From Spirochaetota bacterium (lineage in GTDB: Bacteria > Spirochaetota > Spirochaetia > Treponematales > Treponemataceae): a stretch of 64,000 bases of DNA. This document shows, piece by piece, positions 1 through 8,832 of this stretch. Location of the stretch: assembly GCA_023393015.1 (NCBI GenBank), contig JAEWMY010000033.1:1-64000 (forward strand), in the 5' to 3' direction. The position numbers were made by a program, and so were the translations under genes. The notes below the pieces were generated by a model. That model saw only the letters and a list, made by a program, of their open reading frames with translations, was not told the origin of the DNA and did no database searches. Each line of letters opens with the position of its first letter. The stretch's first letter is position 1.

Positions 1-133
1 ACACAGAGCGGTTCATCTATTATCTCCATTTTATCACATTTTTTGTAGAATTCCTGTATTTAGAGAGAAAAAAGTTTACCCGTTTCTATATGAAATAACC
101 CTTTCTCATCGTTCTCAAATGTCCAAAATGTGC

Positions 134-139
134 TATACT
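134..139 (+). promoter_or_regulatory. Extended -10 promoter of the slyX-like gene
   Basis: TGC followed by TATACT ends 6 nt before the ATG at 146. A transcript starting about 7 nt after this box would begin at the start codon, so the mRNA is probably leaderless. No clear -35 hexamer is seen; the TGC extension may compensate. Confidence 0.55.
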
Positions 140-145
140 TCGTTT

Positions 146-355
146 ATGAATGAGCATGCAGAGGATCGACTCGTATCGCTTGAAACAAAACTCGCATACC
201 TCGAGGACTTTGTCGGGAAACTGCAGACCATTCTATTGGAACATACCGAGGACCTCGACCGTCTCAAGGCGGAGAACAGGGCGCTCAAGGGAAAACTGAC
301 GGAGATTGACGACCTCGTTCAGGATATCCCGAACAGACGGCCGCCCCACTATTGA
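146..355 (+). CDS. slyX: SlyX-like coiled-coil protein
   Basis: A 69-residue acidic protein that is almost entirely one coiled coil (heptads of Leu from residue 7 to about 55) with a short tail ending RRPPHY. The PPHY-type ending and length match the SlyX family, whose function is not established. An upstream in-frame ATG at 119 is rejected because it would lie in front of the -10 box at 134-139; the ATG at 146 lies exactly where a leaderless transcript would start. The next gene begins 76 nt downstream and is probably transcribed with it. The family call rests on size, coiled coil and C-terminal motif only. Confidence 0.75.
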   Translation: MNEHAEDRLVSLETKLAYLEDFVGKLQTILLEHTEDLDRLKAENRALKGKLTEIDDLVQDIPNRRPPHY

Positions 356-431
356 GCCCGATCGGGACGCGTCCCGCGGACACGATGGCGTGACGATGAA
401 ACGAAACGTCGATAACGGAGTTGTATATACT

Positions 432-812
432 ATGAATACGATATTGGTCGTGGAAGACGACGAGTCGGTCGCGGATCTCGTAAAAACCGTTCTCGAAGGG
501 GAACGCTTCGAGGTAATGACCGCCCCTTCGGCCGAGGCCGCGAAGGAATTGATCAAGCTCAAGAGCGCGGATCTCGCGATAGTGGACATAATCCTTCCCG
601 GACAGGGCGGCATGGATCTGATACTGGAACTGCACGCGCTGTGCCCGGATCTCACCATCGTCCTCACGTCGGGAAAGATCGACATGAGCAAGGCGACCTT
701 CAAGGTACTCGCCCACCAGTTCGGCGTCGTCTCGATCCTTCCGAAACCCTTCACGATCGACGAATTGCTCGCGACCGTGAGAGACGCACTGGCGGAAGGC
801 GCCCGCCAGTAG
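432..812 (+). CDS. Single-domain response regulator (CheY-like receiver)
   Basis: This 126-residue protein is one receiver domain with no output domain. It shows the acidic pair D9/D10, phosphoacceptor D52 in the strand LAIVDI, the T79/S80 switch residues and K105 in the motif LPKPF. The ATG at 432 was chosen because it begins the first beta strand and has GGAG 11 nt upstream; the upstream in-frame ATGs at 306 and 396 would add unstructured sequence. No histidine kinase lies in the window, so its partner is unknown. Such stand-alone receivers act in chemotaxis or phosphorelays; this one cannot be assigned further. Confidence 0.85.
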   Translation: MNTILVVEDDESVADLVKTVLEGERFEVMTAPSAEAAKELIKLKSADLAIVDIILPGQGGMDLILELHALCPDLTIVLTSGKIDMSKATFKVLAHQFGVVSILPKPFTIDELLATVRDALAEGARQ

Positions 813-860
813 ACGGCCGTTTCAGGCGCCCGTCAGTAGACGGCCGGCAGTAGACGGCCG
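807..860 (+). repeat. Three copies of a 13-bp unit at the response-regulator stop codon
   Basis: CAGTAGACGGCCG occurs at 807-819, 834-846 and 848-860. The first copy contains the TAG stop codon of the response regulator. The array fills the gap before the convergent mscS gene. It has no U-run, so it is not an obvious terminator. Confidence 0.8.
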
Positions 861-867
861 GCCGCGA

Positions 868-1698
868 CTACGACGGGATAACGCGAACGTCCATTTGCGG
901 GAAGGGTATCGTGATGCCCTCTTCCGCGAACCGGCGGGACACCGCGAGCATCACCGCGTTTTTCAGGGAAAGGAAGTTTTCCGTCGCGCCCCATACGCCG
1001 AATACCACGCGGATGGACGACTGCTCGAAGGCGTCGAAGATCACGACGGGCTCGGGCTCGGCGACGGCGAACTCGCATTCGCGCGCGATACCCAACAATA
1101 CACCGCGAACCTTCTCGAGATCGCTGCCGTAGGCGACGCCCACCGCGAGGGAAAACCGCCTGACGGGGTAATGCGTCATGTTCACGAGGTTCGCCTTGAT
1201 CACCGTCTCGTTCGGAATGCGCACGAGCTGATTGTCGAAGGTCTTGATTCTCACCGACAGAAGATCGAAGGACTCGACGATACCGGTGATCGAGTCGACC
1301 TGCAGGACGTCTCCGAGCTTGAAGGCGCGCTCGGTCATGACGAAAAGCCCGGATATCACGTTGGAGACGGACGTTTGCGCCGCGAAACCGACCGCTATAC
1401 CGGCGATGCCGGCCGCGCCGAGAAGCGCCGAAAAATTGATGCCCAGGCGGTTAAACACGGTAAGGACGGCGAGCACGACACCGACGTAGTGAATCGCCTT
1501 GTCGACGAGATACCGTACCTGCGGACTCGCGGAGCGCGCGGTCACGCGGCCCGCGAGCTTCCTGAGCACGCGGAAGAAGACGAGAATGACGACGACGATA
1601 CCGACGAGGGAGAGAACGGAAAACATCCGCTCGGGGGTGGCCTTCGACGCCGCGAACTCCCGCAGCGCGCCCGCTATCGCTTCAAGGGTTTTTCCCAT
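868..1698 (-). CDS. mscS: MscS-family small-conductance mechanosensitive channel
   Basis: A 276-residue inner-membrane protein with the MscS core: hydrophobic helices at about 27-45 and 66-85, then the pore helix at about 90-120 with the Gly/Ala packing motif GAAGIAGIAVGFA, followed by the beta domain (GDVLQVDSITG) and the alpha/beta domain to the C-terminus. Members release solutes on osmotic downshock. The length is that of compact E. coli-type MscS. Its ATG lies 4 nt after the stop of the upstream acyl-CoA ligase, so the two are co-transcribed. The reason for the pairing with a fatty-acid gene is not known; a membrane-remodelling link is only a guess. Confidence 0.9.
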   Translation of the reverse strand: MGKTLEAIAGALREFAASKATPERMFSVLSLVGIVVVILVFFRVLRKLAGRVTARSASPQVRYLVDKAIHYVGVVLAVLTVFNRLGINFSALLGAAGIAGIAVGFAAQTSVSNVISGLFVMTERAFKLGDVLQVDSITGIVESFDLLSVRIKTFDNQLVRIPNETVIKANLVNMTHYPVRRFSLAVGVAYGSDLEKVRGVLLGIARECEFAVAEPEPVVIFDAFEQSSIRVVFGVWGATENFLSLKNAVMLAVSRRFAEEGITIPFPQMDVRVIPS

Positions 1699-1702
1699 GG
1701 CG

Positions 1703-3610
1703 CTACGCGAACAGGCGGGCTATCTCTTTGCGATACAGGTCGTTCAGACGATAGCGCATGATCTCCTGCTTCGCCGAGAGCTCTACGCCCTGCTCGAACG
1801 GCTTTTCCAGGAGTACGAAACGGTTGACGCGCTCGAAGAGCTTGAACCCGTTCTTCTGGCTCACGAGGTCGGCGATCTCGAGCTCGTAGAGTTTGCGCGT
1901 CTGCGCGTTCTCGAGCAGCTTCGGGAAGTCCGACGCGTCGAGGGCGTTTTCCGCGGCCCACGCCGCGAGCTCGTCGCGATTCACCACGATAAGGGCCCCG
2001 AGGTACCGCTGGTCCTGCCCGAGAACGACGGACTGCGCGACGTAGCGGGATTCGTTGATCTTCATTTCGATCGGCGTCGGCTCGATGTTCTCGCCGCCCC
2101 GGAGGACGATCGTGTCTTTCTTCCGCCCCCGCAGGATAATCTCGCCGCGCAGGGTCTTGAGCCCGATATCGCCCGTATCGAGCCATCCGTCCGGGGAGAG
2201 GACCTTCGCCGTGAGATCGGGCTTCCGGTAGTATCCCTTCATGACGTTTCGGCCGCGGATCATCACCGTACCCTTCTTCCCGACGGGAAGCTCCGCGCCC
2301 GAATCGTCGACGACGCGGACCTCGCAGCAGGAAATAGGCGTCCCGATCGTGCCGAATATAGGCCGTGTAAACGGGCGGACGGCGACGACCGGCGCCGTTT
2401 CGGTCAGGCCGTATCCCTCGACGACGTTGATGCCGACGGCCCAGAAAAACTCGTCGACGTTCGGGGGCATGGCCCCTCCGCCAGACACGCCGCCGACGAA
2501 TTTCGTGCCGAGTTTCGCCTGCAGTTTGCGGTACACGAGCGCGTTCCCGAGGGCGCGCGCGGGCGAAAGGAGAATCCAGGGGACGAGGCAGGCGACGGCG
2601 AGCGCGACGCGGCGCGCCCGGCTGAAGACGGGGCCGCGGCCGAAAACGGCGCGCGAGCAACGGGCGTGAGCGATTCCGACGTTCACGAAGAAGGTAAAAA
2701 GCGCGAGCGAGACGCCGCCTTTCTTGCGCATCGCGCGGTAAATCCCGTCGTATATCGATTCCCATATCCGGGGAACCGAGGGCATGAGGGTCGGGTTCAT
2801 CTTGGCGAAATCTCCGAGCAGGACGCTGCCGATCGGCTTCGAGTAGATGATCCCGGCGCCGGCGTTCAGGATGACGTACTCGCACATGCGCTCGAACGAA
2901 TGCCAGACCGGCAGGACGCACAGGGCGCGGTCGCCCGCGGCGAGGGTAATCCGCGAGGGCAACTCGTCGAGCTGGCAGAGGAAGTTGGCGTGAGTCAGCA
3001 TTACGCCCTTCGGCTCGCCCGTCGTCCCCGAGGTAAAGATGATCGTCGCGAGATCGTCGCCCGTCCCCGCCTCGAGTTCTGCCTCGATCGCGCCCGGGTT
3101 CCCGCCGCGCCATCGCCTTCCGAGCTCGATAATCTCGTCGTACGAGTACGGGGTCATCCCGGCGGCCCGGATATCCGATGACAGCCCGTCGCCCGGGGCT
3201 TCAATGAGTATGAGGGAGGAAAGACCCGACAGGGAAGCGCGGCACTCGAGTATCTTTCTGGCCTGCGCCTCGTTTTCGAGCACGGCCGTCTTGCATTCGG
3301 CGAAGGACAGGATATAGGAAATTTCCTTTTCCGTGGCGTCGCACCCGCGGGGAACGTCGGCCCCCCCGATCGCCATGATGGCCATGCTCGCGTGAAACCA
3401 TTCCTTCCGGTTGTCGGCGATAAGGCCGATATGGTCGCCTCGAGCGTGCCCTATCGAAAGTAGCCCGGCGGCGAAATCGAGCGTTATCGCGTAGAATTCG
3501 GCGAAGGAAAGCGCGTCGAATTCTCCCGCGTCGTTCCGGGTATACTGCGCTGCGAGCGTGGGATGCTCCCGCGCCACGCGTTTCAGTAATTTGGGCAGGG
3601 TGTTTTCCAT
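1703..3610 (-). CDS. Long-chain fatty acid--CoA ligase (AMP-binding)
   Basis: A 635-residue ANL-superfamily adenylate-forming enzyme. It carries the phosphate-binding loop FTSGTTGEPKG near residues 193-203, the YGLTET motif, the DGWLDTGDIG hinge region and the RGRKKDTIVLRGGENIEP segment, and ends with a C-terminal domain holding the LSAKQEIMR lysine region. It would activate fatty acids with ATP and CoA, probably at the inner face of the membrane. The ATG at 3610 is preferred over an ATG 12 codons upstream because family members begin near this point and a -10-like GATAAT lies just upstream. It heads a two-gene operon with mscS. The substrate chain length is inferred from overall resemblance. 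Confidence 0.88.
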   Translation of the reverse strand: MENTLPKLLKRVAREHPTLAAQYTRNDAGEFDALSFAEFYAITLDFAAGLLSIGHARGDHIGLIADNRKEWFHASMAIMAIGGADVPRGCDATEKEISYILSFAECKTAVLENEAQARKILECRASLSGLSSLILIEAPGDGLSSDIRAAGMTPYSYDEIIELGRRWRGGNPGAIEAELEAGTGDDLATIIFTSGTTGEPKGVMLTHANFLCQLDELPSRITLAAGDRALCVLPVWHSFERMCEYVILNAGAGIIYSKPIGSVLLGDFAKMNPTLMPSVPRIWESIYDGIYRAMRKKGGVSLALFTFFVNVGIAHARCSRAVFGRGPVFSRARRVALAVACLVPWILLSPARALGNALVYRKLQAKLGTKFVGGVSGGGAMPPNVDEFFWAVGINVVEGYGLTETAPVVAVRPFTRPIFGTIGTPISCCEVRVVDDSGAELPVGKKGTVMIRGRNVMKGYYRKPDLTAKVLSPDGWLDTGDIGLKTLRGEIILRGRKKDTIVLRGGENIEPTPIEMKINESRYVAQSVVLGQDQRYLGALIVVNRDELAAWAAENALDASDFPKLLENAQTRKLYELEIADLVSQKNGFKLFERVNRFVLLEKPFEQGVELSAKQEIMRYRLNDLYRKEIARLFA

Positions 3611-3625
3611 AAATAACAAATTATC

Positions 3626-3637
3626 ATGACATGTCAT
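3626..3637. promoter_or_regulatory. 12-bp palindrome in the acyl-CoA ligase promoter
   Basis: ATGACATGTCAT is a perfect palindrome. On the minus strand it sits directly upstream of GATAAT, the probable -10 of the acyl-CoA ligase, and is therefore placed as a repressor site could be. No regulator for it is identified in the window. Confidence 0.4.
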
Positions 3638-3678
3638 TTTGCGCAAGTTTTCGGATTTTTGCGGTTACATCGGTCTTT

Positions 3679-3709
3679 TGTTGACTAAAACAACATTTAG
3701 AGTCATACT
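3679..3709 (+). promoter_or_regulatory. Sigma-70 promoter of the GH94-like gene, with an inverted repeat on the -35
   Basis: TTGACT (3681-3686), 17 nt, CATACT (3704-3709). TGTTG (3679-3683) and CAACA (3691-3695) form an inverted repeat that covers the -35 box and could be an operator. A strong Shine-Dalgarno (AGGAGG) follows before the start codon. Confidence 0.6.
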
Positions 3710-3729
3710 TACGATATCGAGGAGGAGAG

Positions 3730-6700
3730 ATGATGAACGGTATGTCAATCGAGCGAATGAAGGCCACGCGCCCCGGATCGGTCAGCGGATCTTTTGTCGA
3801 GTTTGACGGGGAGAGATGCTACAAGATAGCGAACTACGACGCGATGCCGGCCTTTTTTATGACGATCGTGAGCTCTTCCGATGTCTGGAACTATCTGTGG
3901 TCGAACGGCGGACTTACCGCTGGGCGGATCAACAGCGATCACGCCGTATTCCCTTATTATACCGCCGACAAGGTTTCCGACGGACGCTCCTGCACCGGCC
4001 CCTACATGGCAGTGCGGACGAAGCGCGACGGCCAAACCCTCTTTTGGGAGCCCTTCTCGGACGCGACGCCGGGCCTGTGGGTCACCGAGCGAAACGTCTA
4101 CAAGAACGACACCGGCTCGCGGGTGACCTTCGAGGAGATCAACCACGACCTCAAGCTGGCCTATCTCTACGAATGGACGTCAAGCGAGCGGTTCGGCCTC
4201 GTTCGCCGCGCGAGAATCGTGAACCTCGCATCCGTGCCTGCGCGCGTCGAGATACTCGACGGATGCCGCAACATCCTTCCCGCCTGCGTCACCTCAACGC
4301 TGCAAAACGACAACAGCGTGCTCCTCGACGCCTACAAGCGCGCGGACCTCGACGCGGAAACAGGCCTCGGCGTGTTCTCGGTCACGTCGATCGTCACCGA
4401 CAAGGCGGAACCGAGCGAGGGCCTCTACGCGAACGTCGGCTGGTTTTCCGCGACGGGGAACGTGTGCCTCTCGCCCGACGCGGCGGACGCGTTCAGGCGC
4501 GGGAACGCCCTTCCCGCGAGCGGCCCGGTCAAGGGAAAACGCCCCGCCCTGTTCATCAACCGCGACGTCGAACTCGCCCCGGGCGCGGGGGATACCTGGT
4601 ACCAGGTATTCGACACCTCGCTCGACCTCTCCCGGATCGTCGACCTCAAGGACATACTCGCCGACCGCGAGCGCGCTACCGCCGAGCTCGAGGCGGATAT
4701 CGCCTCCTGCGTTTCACAGCTCGAGCGGCTCGTGGCGGAGGCCGACGGCGCCGAGGATACCGCGGACGTCGCGACATGCGTTCACCACAAGGCGAACGTC
4801 CTTTTCAATATCATGCGGGGAGGCATCTTCGCCGACGACTATCTCGTCGAAAAGGGGGATTTCCTCTCGTTCGTCGGAACGCGAAACCGCGCCCTCTCGA
4901 AGGCCGCCGCGGCCGCCGCGGCTTCCCTGCCGGAAAAGGCGTCCACGGCCGACGTGCGATCGGCCATGGCCGCGACCGGCGACCCGCATCTCGAGCGGCT
5001 CGCCCTGGAATACCTGCCGATCACCTTCTCGCGGCGCCACGGGGACCCGAGCCGGCCCTGGAACCGGTTCTCGATCGAGCTCAAGGACAAGGACGGCAAC
5101 CGCAAACTCAACTACCAGGGCAACTGGCGGGACATCTTCCAGAACTGGGAGGCGCTCGCGATGTCCTGGCCTCTCTTCACCGAGGGCATGGCGGCGAAGT
5201 TCCTCAACGCGATGACGGCCGACGGATTCAATCCCTATCGCGTCACGCGCGACGGCATCGACTGGGAGGTGCAGGAGCCGGACAATCCCTGGTCGAACAT
5301 CGGGTATTGGGGCGACCACCAGGTCATCTACCTCGCGAAACTTCTCGAGCAATGGAACAGGCTCGACAGGACGGGACTCGTCGCGGCACTCGACGCCCCG
5401 CTGTATTCGTCGGGAAACGTTCCCTACCGGATCAAGTCCTACGCGGACATCGTGAAGAACCCCCGCGACACGATCGTCTTCGACCATGCCTTGCACGGAA
5501 AGATCCTCGAGCGCGAGGCGTCCGAAGGGTCCGACGCCAGGCTCGTCCGCGACGCGTCGGGATCGGTCGCGCTCGTGACCATGACGGGCAAGTTCATCGC
5601 CATCGTCGGAGCAAAGATGGCGAACCTCGTCCCCGGCGGCGGCATATGGCTCAACACCCAGCGTCCCGAATGGAACGACGCGAACAACGCGCTCGCGGGA
5701 TGGGGACTTTCGATCGTGACGCTCTGCTACCTGAGGCGTTTTCTCGTGTTTCTCGTCGATCTCTACGCCGCCTCGACGAGAACTGAGTTCACGGTCAGCG
5801 AGGAAACCGCGGCGTTCTTCGAACTCCTTTCGGCCTCCTATCGCGGAACGCCCGCCGACGCCGCGCTCGACCCCGCCGGAAGACGGGCGTTCATGGACGC
5901 GGTCGGCTCGGGCTTCGAGGCCTTCCGCGAGGCGCTCTACCGCGACGGCTACTCGACTCGCGCGCGCGCGATTCCGAAGGAGGAACTCCTTTCCGGATTC
6001 AGGGCCTTCCTCGATCACGCGGAGGCGACGATACGCGCGAACCGCCGGGACGACGGACTCTATCACGCGTACAACACCCTCGAAATCCTCCCGGACGGCG
6101 GCATGGCGGTCCACAACCTGACCGAGATGCTCGAGGGTCAAGTGGCGGTCCTTTCCTCCGGCATGCTTTCCGCGGACGAGGTCCTCGCCCTTCTCGACGC
6201 GCTCAAGGCGGGTCGGCTCTTCCGCGCGGACCAGTACTCCTACATCCTCTATCCAGAAAAGGAACTTCCGTCCTTCACGGAAAAAAACGTCGTCGATCCG
6301 CGCGACGTCCGGGCCGTACCCCTGCTCGCCGGAATGCTCGACTCGGGCGACAGGTCGATCGTGCGGCTCGACGCGCGCGGCGCATGCCACTTCAACCCGG
6401 ATTTCCGCAATTCGCGCGACCTCGACGCGGCGCTCGCCCGATCGGGAGCGGACGAGGCGGCCCGAGGGGCGACACGGGAACTCTACGAGAAGACCTTCGA
6501 CCATCGCAGTTTTACCGGACGCTCGGGCACGTTCTACGCGTACGAAGGACTCGGGAGCATCTACTGGCACATGGTTTCCAAGCTCATGCTTGCCGCGCAG
6601 GAATACTGCCTCGCGGAAAGCGATCCCTCGTTGAGGAAGCGCCTCGTCGAACGTTACTACGACGTCCGCAAGGGCATCGGCTTCAACAAGCGGCCCGACG

Positions 6701-7098
6701 AGTACGGCGCCTTCCCGACCGACCCGTACTCGCACACGCCCGCCGGACAAGGCGCGAAACAACCCGGCATGACCGGCCAGGTCAAAGAGGAAATACTGAC
6801 GCGCTGGGGAGAACTCGGCGTGTCGATATCCGGCGGAATCGTCTCCTTCAGACCCGAACTCCTTCGCGCGCGGGAATTCCGCGCGGACGGGACGCTCGAC
6901 TTCACCTGGTGCGGCGTTCCCGTGCGGTATCGCCTCGCGTCCGGAAGCGAGAAGACGCGCGTAGCCGCCGTCGTCAACGGCACGGAGAAGGGCTTCGAAG
7001 GAGACGCGCTCGACGCCGGAACGTCCGCGCGGATACTGGCGCGCGACGGTTCCGTAAGCGCGGTCACCGTCGTGACGAGACCGGGAGTCGCGGACTAG
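3730..7098 (+). CDS. Large (alpha/alpha)6-barrel carbohydrate-active protein, GH94-like, function unknown
   Basis: A 1122-residue cytoplasmic protein without signal peptide. Its layout recalls glycoside phosphorylases of GH94: an N-terminal beta-sandwich (about 1-300), a helical linker (about 310-420) and a long helical barrel rich in WNYLW, NWRDIFQNWEAL and YWGDHQ segments, ending in a motif QPGMTGQVKEEILTRWGELG near residues 1010-1030 that resembles the GH94 C-terminus. The segment RPEWNDANNAL places Asp650 where a catalytic acid could lie. The classical GH94 context (transporter or phosphoglucomutase nearby) is absent. An AGGAGG site favours ATG 3733 as much as 3730. I recognise the superfamily but not a tested function. 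Confidence 0.6.
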   Translation: MMNGMSIERMKATRPGSVSGSFVEFDGERCYKIANYDAMPAFFMTIVSSSDVWNYLWSNGGLTAGRINSDHAVFPYYTADKVSDGRSCTGPYMAVRTKRDGQTLFWEPFSDATPGLWVTERNVYKNDTGSRVTFEEINHDLKLAYLYEWTSSERFGLVRRARIVNLASVPARVEILDGCRNILPACVTSTLQNDNSVLLDAYKRADLDAETGLGVFSVTSIVTDKAEPSEGLYANVGWFSATGNVCLSPDAADAFRRGNALPASGPVKGKRPALFINRDVELAPGAGDTWYQVFDTSLDLSRIVDLKDILADRERATAELEADIASCVSQLERLVAEADGAEDTADVATCVHHKANVLFNIMRGGIFADDYLVEKGDFLSFVGTRNRALSKAAAAAAASLPEKASTADVRSAMAATGDPHLERLALEYLPITFSRRHGDPSRPWNRFSIELKDKDGNRKLNYQGNWRDIFQNWEALAMSWPLFTEGMAAKFLNAMTADGFNPYRVTRDGIDWEVQEPDNPWSNIGYWGDHQVIYLAKLLEQWNRLDRTGLVAALDAPLYSSGNVPYRIKSYADIVKNPRDTIVFDHALHGKILEREASEGSDARLVRDASGSVALVTMTGKFIAIVGAKMANLVPGGGIWLNTQRPEWNDANNALAGWGLSIVTLCYLRRFLVFLVDLYAASTRTEFTVSEETAAFFELLSASYRGTPADAALDPAGRRAFMDAVGSGFEAFREALYRDGYSTRARAIPKEELLSGFRAFLDHAEATIRANRRDDGLYHAYNTLEILPDGGMAVHNLTEMLEGQVAVLSSGMLSADEVLALLDALKAGRLFRADQYSYILYPEKELPSFTEKNVVDPRDVRAVPLLAGMLDSGDRSIVRLDARGACHFNPDFRNSRDLDAALARSGADEAARGATRELYEKTFDHRSFTGRSGTFYAYEGLGSIYWHMVSKLMLAAQEYCLAESDPSLRKRLVERYYDVRKGIGFNKRPDEYGAFPTDPYSHTPAGQGAKQPGMTGQVKEEILTRWGELGVSISGGIVSFRPELLRAREFRADGTLDFTWCGVPVRYRLASGSEKTRVAAVVNGTEKGFEGDALDAGTSARILARDGSVSAVTVVTRPGVAD

Positions 7099-7125
7099 GG
7101 AGGAGAAAGGCGGGCCGCTTTGTGC

Positions 7126-7131
7126 TATAGT
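7126..7131 (+). promoter_or_regulatory. Extended -10 promoter of the HAD phosphatase gene
   Basis: TGC-TATAGT ends 6 nt before ATG 7138, predicting a leaderless mRNA. It lies only 27 nt after the stop codon of the preceding gene. Confidence 0.6.
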
Positions 7132-7137
7132 CGGCCC

Positions 7138-7797
7138 ATGAGCGACTCGCCTATCCGACACCTCCTGCTCGATCTCGACAACACGCTCTATCCCGCCTCC
7201 GACGGAATGGACGAAGGCATACGCAAGCGCATGCTTTCGTTCGTCGCGGAATTCCTTCGCGTCCCGCTCGACGAGGCCGCGAGGCTCCGCGCCGAGGACT
7301 TGCCGTCCTACGCGACGACGCTCGAGTGGCTCAAGGCGCGTCACGGGCTCACGGACGAGGCGGCGTATTTCCGGGCCGTCCATCCGGAAAGCGAGATCGC
7401 TGAGGTACGGGCCGACCCGGCCCTCAGGGGCTATCTACTCTCGCTCGGACTGCCCATGACGCTCCTGACGAACGCCCCGATAGAACACGCCCTGCGCCTG
7501 CTCCGGTTCTTCGACATCGAGGACGTCTTCCTCGGCGTGTTCGACATCACCTTTCACAAGGGACGGGGCAAGCCTCATTCGGAATCGTTTCTCGACACCC
7601 TCTCGGCCGTCGGCAAGACGGTAGACGAGACGCTCTTCGTGGACGACCTTCCGAAATACGCGCGGGGATACCGGGCGATCGGGGGGCGCGCGGTGCTCGT
7701 GGACCAAAACGACCGATACGCCGATATCGCCGAAGCGGAGGGGTTCGGCCGGGTGAGATCCATCTACGGCCTCGATTCGTGGCTTCGCGATCATTGA
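7138..7797 (+). CDS. HAD-family hydrolase, probable pyrimidine 5'-nucleotidase
   Basis: A 219-residue HAD phosphatase. Motif I is DLDNTLYP with nucleophile D12 and acid D14, motif II LLTNA, the motif III lysine lies in GKPHSE, and motif IV is FVDDLPKY. The helical cap between motifs I and II and the DLDNTLYP form match the pyrimidine 5'-nucleotidase (SDT1-like) subfamily, which removes phosphate from nucleotides. The start at 7138 is chosen because the -10 box ends 6 nt before it; an in-frame ATG at 7120 lies upstream of that box. Substrate assignment is from subfamily resemblance only. Confidence 0.8.
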   Translation: MSDSPIRHLLLDLDNTLYPASDGMDEGIRKRMLSFVAEFLRVPLDEAARLRAEDLPSYATTLEWLKARHGLTDEAAYFRAVHPESEIAEVRADPALRGYLLSLGLPMTLLTNAPIEHALRLLRFFDIEDVFLGVFDITFHKGRGKPHSESFLDTLSAVGKTVDETLFVDDLPKYARGYRAIGGRAVLVDQNDRYADIAEAEGFGRVRSIYGLDSWLRDH

Positions 7798-7822
7798 CAG
7801 TCATATTTCGAAGGAGTATTAC
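7794..7822 (+). promoter_or_regulatory. Possible promoter of the acyltransferase gene
   Basis: TTGACA (7794-7799) overlaps the stop codon of the HAD gene, with TATTAC 17 nt downstream (7817-7822). The -35 is perfect and the -10 weak. A leader of about 55 nt and a GAGGAG ribosome site follow. Confidence 0.45.
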
Positions 7823-7883
7823 TATAACGAAGCGAGGCCGCGAAACGGCCTGGCCGTCCCGACCAAAGACCGAGGAGATTTCC

Positions 7884-8771
7884 ATGCATCCCGATTCGCT
7901 CGCCGTTCGCTACCGACACCTCTTCCCCGAACTTAAGCGGCTTACCCGCGCGGAAAACGTCATTACGGAATCAAACGTTTTTCAGCCCGCGAACGTCGAA
8001 ATACGGAAGATCATGGACGGGATGTGCCGCGACAACCTGCGGGAGGACTCGGAATTCCGCAACCTCGACGCGGTACGCGATTTCCTCGCGGCGATCCGCG
8101 CCGGAAAGCGCGGAATAATCCTGATGGAGCATTACAGCAACTTCGACCTTCCCGGTATCATGTACCTCCTGTCCCACTCGGGGCCGGACGGGAAGGATCT
8201 CGCGGACCACATCGTCGCGATAGCGGGAATGAAACTCAACGAGGACAACCCCGTCGTTTCGGCCTTCGCCGAGGCCTACACCAGGATCATCATCTACCCG
8301 AGCCGCTCGCTCGCGTCCATTTCCGACCCCGAAACGCTCAAACGGGAAGAACTGCGGAGCCGCGTCATCAACCTCGCTTCGATGAGGGCGCTCGACCGCG
8401 TGCGGAAGGAAGGGAACGCCGTCCTCGTGTTCCCGTCGGGAACCCGCTATCGCCCCGGAAAGCCGGAAACGAAGCGCGGCGTCCGCGAGATCGACTCGTA
8501 CATCCGCCTTTCGGACGTCATGCTTCTCGTGTCGATCAACGGCAACTGCCTCAGGTTTTCGGACGATCCGCACGACATGCTCGGCGACGTCCTGTGCACG
8601 GACCGCGTCGTCATGTGCGCGAGTCCCGTCATCGATTGCGTCGCGTTCCGCGAAGAGGCCCGCCAGTGGGCGGGCGACGCGGCGGAAGACAAGAAGCAAA
8701 TGGTCGTGGACTACGTCATGCACCGGCTCGAGCGGATGCACGAGGAAAACGAGATCGGCCGCCTGTCCTGA
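7884..8771 (+). CDS. PlsC-like 1-acyl-glycerol-phosphate acyltransferase family protein
   Basis: A 295-residue protein with the acyltransferase signature: catalytic motif EHYSNFD (H83 and D88, the HX4D pair) and, about 100 residues later, FPSGTR, the counterpart of the FPEGTR phosphate-binding motif. Members transfer an acyl group to lysophospholipid or glycerol-phosphate acceptors at the membrane. The ATG at 7884 has GAGGAG 7 nt upstream; an in-frame extension to 7779 would overlap the preceding gene and is poorly conserved in character. No trans-membrane helix is evident, so membrane binding would be peripheral. The exact acceptor is not known. Confidence 0.8.
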   Translation: MHPDSLAVRYRHLFPELKRLTRAENVITESNVFQPANVEIRKIMDGMCRDNLREDSEFRNLDAVRDFLAAIRAGKRGIILMEHYSNFDLPGIMYLLSHSGPDGKDLADHIVAIAGMKLNEDNPVVSAFAEAYTRIIIYPSRSLASISDPETLKREELRSRVINLASMRALDRVRKEGNAVLVFPSGTRYRPGKPETKRGVREIDSYIRLSDVMLLVSINGNCLRFSDDPHDMLGDVLCTDRVVMCASPVIDCVAFREEARQWAGDAAEDKKQMVVDYVMHRLERMHEENEIGRLS

Positions 8772-8832
8772 CGGAACGCGCGCGATCGCAATTCCGAAAC
8801 GCGTTACGGCCGCGAACGCGGCAAGACGACTC

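Noticed and set aside
1..145. A gene or RNA in the AT-rich left edge.
   Set aside because: No open frame of note, no tRNA-like fold; only the promoter region of the SlyX-like gene is supported.
4714..7383. 889-codon open frame on the minus strand opposite the GH94-like gene.
   Set aside because: It is a GC-bias shadow: the product is a repetitive Arg/Glu/Val/Gly-rich sequence without domains, while the plus-strand protein has clear fold motifs.
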